Below the pieces are notes generated by a model that did no database searches, was not told the DNA's origin, and saw only the letters and a list, made by a program, of their open reading frames with translations. This document shows, in pieces, positions 59,221 to 64,000 of a DNA stretch of 64,000 nt. The translations under genes were made by a program, and so were the position numbers. Positions within the stretch are counted from its first letter, which is position 1, and every line of letters starts with the position of its first letter. This stretch comes from AP-15 sp963724435 (GTDB lineage Bacteria; Pseudomonadota; Alphaproteobacteria; ATCC43930; CGMCC-115725), in the NCBI GenBank assembly GCA_963724435.1, contig CAVRUN010000001.1, forward strand, positions 682,001-746,000. Reading direction: 5' to 3'.

Positions 59221-60222
59221 ATGAACAGTAAAGTGGTTATGGAACGGCGCCGGCTCGGCAAGACCGGGCCGGAGGTGTCGGCGATTGGACTCGGCTGCAT
59301 GTCGCTGTCCGGCGTCTATGGCAAAAGCGACGACGCGGCCGGGGTGGCACTGATCCATCGGGCCCTCGAGCTTGGCGTCGATCATTTCGACAGTTCGGAC
59401 ATGTATGGCTGGGGGCAGAACGAAGAGCTGCTCGGCCGAGCCTTGAAGGGCCGGCGCGATGGCGTGGTGATCGCCACCAAATTCGGCCAGACGCGGCGGC
59501 CGGGCGGTGCCAACGGTGTCGACGGGAGTCCGGCTTACGTCGCGCAGGCCTGCGAGGCTAGCCTGAAACGGCTCGGTGTCGATGTCATCGATCTCTATTA
59601 TCAGCATCGCGTCGACCCGGCTGTGCCGGTCGAGGACACGGTCGGCGCGATGGCGCGGCTCGTCGAGCAGGGAAAGGTGCGGTATCTCGGCTTATGCGAG
59701 GCCCGGCCCGAGCGCATCCGCCGCGCCCATCAGACCCATCCGATCGCCGCGGTGCAAAGCGAGTTCTCATTGCTGTACCGCGAGGAGGCAACCGAGACCC
59801 GCGAACTGACCCGCGACCTCGGGATTTCTTTTGTCGCCTACGCCCCGCTCGGTCGCAGCCTGTTGGCTGGCGTTGTCCCCGATTTCGATAATCTCGCCGA
59901 GGGCGACACCCGTGGCCGCCATCCGCGCTTTATGGGCGACAATTTCGCCAAGAACCGCGCGCTGGTCGGCCGGATCGAGGCGATTGCGCGCGAAAAAGGC
60001 TGCACACCGGCACAGCTGGTATTGGCGTGGCTGTTGGCGCAAGGACCGGACGTGATCCCGATCCCCGGCACCAAGCACATCGCCCGCCTAGAGGAAAACC
60101 TGGGGGCAATCAAAGTTAGCCTGACTTCGGCCGATATCGATCGCATCTCGACCGCGATCCCGATCGGCGCCGCGGCTGGCACCCGCTACCCCGAAGGGGG
60201 CATGCGCGGCGTGTACATCTGA
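59221..60222 (+). CDS. Aldo/keto reductase
   Basis: This 333-residue TIM-barrel NADPH oxidoreductase has the catalytic tetrad in order: Asp in HFDSSDMYGWGQNEELLG, Tyr in the same block, Lys in VIATKFGQTRR and His in DLYYQHRVDP. The C-terminal part has PIPGTKHIARLEENLGA for NADPH binding. It belongs to the YajO/Tas-like AKR branch. The substrate is unknown. GAGAGGAA precedes the ATG at 59221. Confidence 0.93.
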   Translation: MNSKVVMERRRLGKTGPEVSAIGLGCMSLSGVYGKSDDAAGVALIHRALELGVDHFDSSDMYGWGQNEELLGRALKGRRDGVVIATKFGQTRRPGGANGVDGSPAYVAQACEASLKRLGVDVIDLYYQHRVDPAVPVEDTVGAMARLVEQGKVRYLGLCEARPERIRRAHQTHPIAAVQSEFSLLYREEATETRELTRDLGISFVAYAPLGRSLLAGVVPDFDNLAEGDTRGRHPRFMGDNFAKNRALVGRIEAIAREKGCTPAQLVLAWLLAQGPDVIPIPGTKHIARLEENLGAIKVSLTSADIDRISTAIPIGAAAGTRYPEGGMRGVYI

Positions 60223-61421
60223 CCGTCATAGGCGATCTCGCGCGGGATTGCTTTGCAATCCCGAAGACCGCAACTCCGCTTCGTCTCAGCGCAAATCGAC
60301 GATTTCGATCCAATTCGGCATCTTGCCATCGGATAGTGCTCGACCGGGGTGAGCGCGCCCGATTGCGGGTCGATGCGGTAGACGGTCATCGCGTTCGAAT
60401 CGAGCCCGACCGACAAAAGAAAACGGCCGCGCGGGTCGATGTTAAAGCCGCGTGGCGTCTTCTCGGTCGGCCAGTGCCCGATCGGCGACAAGGTACCCTT
60501 TTCCGGGTCGATGCGATAACCGGCCAAGGTGCTGGTCTTGCGCTCGCTTCCATAGAGAAAACGACCGTCCGGCGTCACGTGCAGATCGGCGGCGGCAGGC
60601 TGCGCGGTGAAGCCCTCCGGCCGCGCGTCGACAAACTGCAGTTCGGTCAATGTCCCGTTCGCTGCGTCAATCGCATAGGCGCCGATCGTGTCGGTCGTCT
60701 CGGTGATCAGGTAAAGGAAGCGCCGGTTGGGGTGCAACGCCATATGGCGCGGCCCAGCGCCGGGCTTGGTATGAACCTCGCCGGGACCGTTGGGGGATAA
60801 TGTCCCGGTCGAGGGATCAAATTTCCACTCCATGACGATGTCGCTGCCGAGACTCGTCGCATAGCAATACTTGTTCTCCGCATCGACCATGATGCAATGC
60901 GACTTGGGCCGGTTTGGAATGATCTGCGTTGTTTTCTCGACGACCTTGCCGTCGGCGGCGATCGGGTTGATCGTCAGCTTGTTGCCCGGATAGGAAGCGC
61001 TGAGCAGAAACCGCCCGCTGCGATCGGTTATGATGTAGGCCATGCTGTCGGCGAGCGGCGTCGTCCCGACATGGGTCAGATGCCCGCTCGCTCGGTCGAT
61101 CGCAAAGCTCGAGGCCGGAAAATTGTCACTGCGCAATGCCGCAATGATGAACCGGCGATCGGGTGTTACCGCCATCGGCATGCTGGCGGGCGATGGTTTG
61201 TCGGTACCGGGAACCGGGACCTTGTCGATCATCGTCAACTCGCCACTGTCGCGGTTCATCGCGAGGGCGAAGATCTCCTTGCTCCCGGCATTCGACACAT
61301 AGACGACCGTATCCGGCCCGTTTGCGGCGACCGCTTTTCGCGCAACAATCAGCGGGCCCGGCAGCACCATGCTGCCAAGGCCCAGCGCGAGCATCCGTCT
61401 TCGCGTCAGCCGTCTTCTCAT
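60186..61421 (-). CDS. Lactonase-like beta-propeller protein, C-terminus frameshifted
   Basis: This exported seven-bladed propeller is of the 6-phosphogluconolactonase-like (PF10282) family. The Tat-type leader RRRLTRRRMLALGLGSMV precedes repeats such as YVSNAGSKEIFAL, MAVTPDRRFIIAAL, MALHPNRRFLYLITE and LHVTPDGRFLYGSERK. The first 360 or so residues are normal. After YPMA (about 60327) the frame changes: the minus strand reads on in another frame as KMPNWIEIVDLR-stop (60286), the usual family ending. One C is probably missing in the plus-strand run at 60326-60327 (TTGCCATC for TTGCCCATC). As it stands, the protein gains some 45 odd residues and overlaps the aldo/keto reductase gene. ATG 61421 has GGAGG at 8 bases. 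Confidence 0.8.
   Translation of the reverse strand: MRRRLTRRRMLALGLGSMVLPGPLIVARKAVAANGPDTVVYVSNAGSKEIFALAMNRDSGELTMIDKVPVPGTDKPSPASMPMAVTPDRRFIIAALRSDNFPASSFAIDRASGHLTHVGTTPLADSMAYIITDRSGRFLLSASYPGNKLTINPIAADGKVVEKTTQIIPNRPKSHCIMVDAENKYCYATSLGSDIVMEWKFDPSTGTLSPNGPGEVHTKPGAGPRHMALHPNRRFLYLITETTDTIGAYAIDAANGTLTELQFVDARPEGFTAQPAAADLHVTPDGRFLYGSERKTSTLAGYRIDPEKGTLSPIGHWPTEKTPRGFNIDPRGRFLLSVGLDSNAMTVYRIDPQSGALTPVEHYPMARCRIGSKSSICAETKRSCGLRDCKAIPREIAYDGQMYTPRMPPSG
60243..60263. terminator. Hairpin between convergent genes
   Basis: CGGGATTGC-TTT-GCAATCCCG is a perfect 9-bp stem with a 3-base loop, 21 bases after the aldo/keto reductase stop. It also lies just beyond the presumed original stop (60286-60288) of the lactonase gene on the other strand, so it probably ended both transcripts. 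There is no T-run. Confidence 0.6.
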
Positions 61422-61498
61422 TGTCACTTCCTCCCGATTAACCCCGCTGTATTTGCGGGAGTGATTATTCCGACCTGCGACGATAGACCCTGTGAGGC

Positions 61499-61650
61499 TC
61501 AGCGCAGATCGACGATTTCGATCTCAGTTGGGCATCCCACCGAGCCGGTATTGCCGTAACGACGGGAGCGTGTCGCTCTCCGCGTTGATTTGCCGACACT
61601 GTCATTGCGTTCGAGCTGAGGCCGGCCGCGAGCAGAAAGCGGCGCCGCGA
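61499..61650 (-). pseudogene. Relic of a second lactonase-like gene (C-terminus only)
   Basis: Reading through three frames, the minus strand gives RRFLLAAGLSSNAMTV, then QINAESDTLPSLRQYRLGGM-PN and finally IEIVDLR-stop at 61499. This parallels the neighbouring intact gene (GRFLLSVGLDSNAMTVYRID, SGALTPVEHYPM, IEIVDLR). At least two frame changes make it non-coding. It lies 78 bases upstream of the intact gene on the same strand, so a former tandem pair is likely. Sequence at 61650-61880 holds no recognisable gene. Confidence 0.75.
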
Positions 61651-61883
61651 GGCTCCAGTCGGCGTAGCCCGCGCGTACGCCCTGCATCGCTTCGATCATT
61701 TGCTGCTGCGAAACAATGGTATTTCGTCGACATAGGAAACCGGCACTCAGTTGCAGCGCCAGTTGTACCGCCAACAGTGAAGAATTCAGGCACCCCGTAC
61801 GCGCGGAGATTTTCATCCTCCAGCGCTTCTGTTAGTTCGCGGGCGCATCCCTCCGCGGGGCGGGCAGATGAAGCATACGTTGC

Positions 61884-62585
61884 ATGGCGACGCCCCACGA
61901 TACAAATTCTCCCGTAATGAACGGATTTCTTCTGGTCTTCGATCTCGACGGCACGCTGATTGACAGCGCCCCTGATCTCCGCGCGGCCGTCAACGAAATG
62001 CTGCGCGAGCGTGGCCGCGCGCCGCTATCCCTGGCACAGGTTCGCGGCATGATCGGCGACGGCGCCCCAGCGCTCGTCCGCCGTGCGCTGGCCGAAAGCG
62101 GGCTCGACCCGGGTCAGGCTATGGCGGCCTTGCCTCGCTTTTTGCAGCTTTACGAGGGCGATGCGGTGCGGTTGACCGAGCCTTATCCCGGGGTACCAGC
62201 CACCTTGGCCGCGCTGCGCCGAGAAGGGTATCGTACGGCAATCTGCACCAACAAGCCGCAGCATGCGACGATCACCGTGCTCGAAGGGCTCGGCCTGTCG
62301 CCACTGTTCGATGCGATTGCCGGCGGCGATCGCTTTGCGGTCAAGAAGCCCGATCCGGGACATCTGCTCGGTTTGATTAGTGCGGTCGGCGGTCATGCAA
62401 ACAGGTCGGCGATGATCGGCGATAACGAAAATGATGCCGCCGCCGCGCACGGCGCCGGGATGCCGCTGGTGCTGATGCGCTACGGCTACGCCCGTGTCGA
62501 CCCGGAATCGCTCGGCGCCGATGCCCTGCTCGACCACTTCGCCGATCTGCCGGCAACCCTCAACCGGCTCGGCCTCAGCCCCTAG
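61884..62585 (+). CDS. gph: Phosphoglycolate phosphatase (HAD family)
   Basis: The 233-residue HAD hydrolase has motif I FDLDGTLIDSAPDL, motif II ICTNKPQHA, motif III Lys in AVKKPDPGHL and motif IV MIGDNENDAAAAHGAG. The helical cap with GMIGDGAPALVRRAL is typical for Gph, which removes 2-phosphoglycolate. The ATG at 61884 and a second at 61917 (MNGFLLVFDLD) are both possible starts; neither has a strong ribosome site. It converges with msrP, with three bases between the stops. Confidence 0.92.
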   Translation: MATPHDTNSPVMNGFLLVFDLDGTLIDSAPDLRAAVNEMLRERGRAPLSLAQVRGMIGDGAPALVRRALAESGLDPGQAMAALPRFLQLYEGDAVRLTEPYPGVPATLAALRREGYRTAICTNKPQHATITVLEGLGLSPLFDAIAGGDRFAVKKPDPGHLLGLISAVGGHANRSAMIGDNENDAAAAHGAGMPLVLMRYGYARVDPESLGADALLDHFADLPATLNRLGLSP

Positions 62586-62588
62586 GCT

Positions 62589-63563
62589 CTACATAAACAG
62601 CTTTTGGTTCTGCAACCCGTCATAGAGATGGGCCACATACTCGCCATAGCCATTCCATTTTAGCGTCGGCACGCGTTCGTCGGTACCAAGTACCCGCTCG
62701 GTTTCCTGGCTCCAGCGGGGATGGGGGACTTCGGGGTTGACGTTCGCCCAAAAGCCATATTCCTCGCCTTGCACGGTCTGCCAAAACGTCACCGGCTGCT
62801 TGTCGGTGAACGAGACGCGGACGATCGATTTGATCGACTTGAACCCGTATTTCCACGGCAAGGCCAGCCGCAGCGGCGCACCATCCTGTTTCGGCACCGG
62901 CTTGCCGTACATGCCGGTCACCATAAACGCGAGCTCATTATTGGCTTCAGCGATCGTGACGCCTTCGATATACGGCCACGGATACCAGAACTGCTTTTGG
63001 CCGGGCGCCTCTCCGGCGTCGACAAAGGTTTCCATGTGCACGTATTTCGCCGAACCCAGCGGCTTTGCCAATCCGACCAGCGCCGCCATCGGAAAGCCGC
63101 TCCACGGCACCGCCATCGACCACGCCTCAACGCAGCGGTGGCGATACAGCCTTTCTTCGAGCGGCATTTTCTTCAACAAATCGTCGATCCCGATCTCGAG
63201 CGGCTTTTCGACCATGCCGTCGATCTTGACCGTCCACGGCCGGATCTTCAGCGCCTGAGCCTCGTCGGCGATCGTCTTCTCCGAACCGAATTCGTAGAAA
63301 TTGTTGTAGTTCTCGGAATATTTCGGATCGGTAACCTTGCGGTCGAGGGTATAGCGCGGGTTGCGCTTGACCGGATAAAGGCTGGCCGAGGGATCTGGCG
63401 GCTCCGCCGCCGCCATTGCCGAGCCGATCGAGCCCACCAGCCCCGGCATCAGCATCGACCCGAGGCCCATCGCTTTGAGCAATTCCCGCCGGCGCCAGAA
63501 CACCGTTTCCGGCGTTGCAGCGGCATCGCGTAGCTCCCACCCTTTGTTGCGCCGGATTAGCAT
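62589..63563 (-). CDS. msrP: Protein-methionine-sulfoxide reductase catalytic subunit
   Basis: This is a 324-residue periplasmic molybdoenzyme (YedY/MsrP). The Tat signal has WRRRELLKAMGLGSMLMPG after a short N-terminal stretch; Cys144 in YRHRCVEAWSMAVPWSGF coordinates molybdenum. Later blocks are DGAPLRLALPWKYGFKSIKSI and the C-terminal RVPTLKWNGYGEYVAHLYDG. It repairs oxidised Met in envelope proteins. The start ATG at 63563 follows AAGGGG. The usual membrane partner gene msrQ, expected downstream, is absent: gph is convergent there. Confidence 0.95.
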   Translation of the reverse strand: MLIRRNKGWELRDAAATPETVFWRRRELLKAMGLGSMLMPGLVGSIGSAMAAAEPPDPSASLYPVKRNPRYTLDRKVTDPKYSENYNNFYEFGSEKTIADEAQALKIRPWTVKIDGMVEKPLEIGIDDLLKKMPLEERLYRHRCVEAWSMAVPWSGFPMAALVGLAKPLGSAKYVHMETFVDAGEAPGQKQFWYPWPYIEGVTIAEANNELAFMVTGMYGKPVPKQDGAPLRLALPWKYGFKSIKSIVRVSFTDKQPVTFWQTVQGEEYGFWANVNPEVPHPRWSQETERVLGTDERVPTLKWNGYGEYVAHLYDGLQNQKLFM

Positions 63564-63665
63564 CGCCGCCCCTTGGACAAATAAACACCGCAAATTTGGG
63601 GGCGCGCCCAACGGCGCCAAGTCACGCTTTCGCGAGCCGGCGCAGCGGTCCAAAGCTGGAATCGA

Positions 63666-64000
63666 TTACTGGGCGGCCTCAGCGGTGCGTTGCGCCATGA
63701 CCTTTTCCGCCGGCCGGCCGGTCAATTCCTGCATGTGGTCGAAGGCATGCGCAAAGCTGCCGACGCCGAGGGTCAGCGAGCGCAATTCGACGATCAGATC
63801 GTGCAACTCGCTCTGCGGCATGTGAGCGCTGACCACATCCCAGCCGGGCCAATCCGGCTTTGCGTCGTAGCCGAGGATCTGCCCGCGTCGCCCCGATACC
63901 AGCCGCTGCACCCGCGCAGTAAACGCGTTCGGCACCGAAATCTCGACCGAGTTGATCGGTTCGAGCAGGATCGGTTCGCATTTTGGCAATGCTTCCTGGA
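63666..64000 (-). CDS. Elongation factor G-like protein, C-terminal end only
   Basis: The frame is open at the right window edge, so only the last 110 or so residues are present. QEALPKCEPILLEPINSVEI, the block VPNAFTARVQRLVSGRRGQI and SELHDLIVELRSLTLGVGSF are the domain IV/V elements of EF-G-type GTPases. The ending FDHMQELTGRPAEKVMAQR differs from the canonical fusA, suggesting an EF-G paralogue (FusA2-like). The gene start and GTPase domain lie outside. The stop is at 63666, about 100 bases upstream of msrP on the same strand. Confidence 0.85.
   Translation of the reverse strand, partial: QEALPKCEPILLEPINSVEISVPNAFTARVQRLVSGRRGQILGYDAKPDWPGWDVVSAHMPQSELHDLIVELRSLTLGVGSFAHAFDHMQELTGRPAEKVMAQRTAEAAQ

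Overview
The window is a dense, GC-rich chromosomal segment of a Gram-negative bacterium, most likely an alphaproteobacterium (Rhodospirillales- or Hyphomicrobiales-like, possibly an uncultured soil or water lineage). The evidence is an MmcB-type protein, HldE (LPS heptose), a glnB-glnA pair behind a sigma-54 type promoter, a DcaP-like porin, many Tat-type substrate-binding proteins, and frequent GTG/TTG starts with strong GGAGG ribosome sites. I saw no rRNA, tRNA, CRISPR, prophage or intact insertion sequence. The content is catabolic and transport-heavy with housekeeping genes scattered through it.

Layout. 1-0.84 kb: 5' part of a porin gene that runs off the left edge. 1.3-5.2 kb: a 2OG-Fe(II) oxygenase, then a two-gene NitT/TauT-like ABC transporter (double permease plus ATPase with AAA-associated tail). 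5.2-6.1 kb: two small secreted/lipoproteins. 6.1-9.3 kb: an SbmA/YddA-type ABC exporter gene followed by class II lysyl-tRNA synthetase. 9.4-15 kb: mmcB, then a minus-strand run lutA-lutB-lutC-smr-hldE. 15-28.7 kb: a catabolic region with zinc alcohol dehydrogenase, 2-keto-4-pentenoate hydratase-like protein, serine-glyoxylate-type aminotransferase, two LLM flavin oxidoreductases, Rieske dioxygenase alpha/beta, rhodanese, an orphan TPP-dependent E1 alpha, phosphoesterase, methyltransferase, VOC and YciI proteins and a MarR regulator. 29-33.6 kb: a complete branched-chain-amino-acid-type ABC transporter (SBP, livG, livF, livH, livM), followed by an aminotransferase. 35-37 kb: glnB and a glnA broken by one extra base. 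37-44 kb: amidohydrolases, a lipoprotein and an IlvD/Edd dehydratase, with a roughly 1-kb poorly coding stretch (38.6-39.65 kb) holding 21-bp-spaced repeats and gene remnants. 44-47 kb: VOC proteins around folB-folP, where FolP resembles the Sul1/Sul2 type of dihydropteroate synthase. 47-50 kb: an RraA-like protein and Kup. 50-59 kb: a complete peptide-type ABC transporter facing an isonitrile-hydratase-like DJ-1 protein and two FmdA/AmdA-family amidases. 59-64 kb: aldo/keto reductase, a lactonase-like beta-propeller with a frameshifted C-terminus, a relic of a second copy, gph, msrP, and the C-terminal end of an EF-G-like gene.

How it fits together. Two import-plus-catabolism modules stand out. 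The first (15-35 kb) pairs oxygenases, a ring-cleavage-like VOC protein, a hydratase and aminotransferases with a Liv transporter, suggesting uptake and breakdown of an aromatic or amino-acid-like compound. The second (50-59 kb) pairs a Dpp-like importer with enzymes that could turn isonitriles or N-formyl compounds into amine and formate. No electron-transfer partner for the Rieske oxygenase and no E1 beta/E2 partner for the E1 alpha lie in the window.

Two otherwise well-conserved genes (glnA and the lactonase) each carry a single-base frameshift at or beside a short run of one base. Sequencing error must be excluded before they are called pseudogenes.
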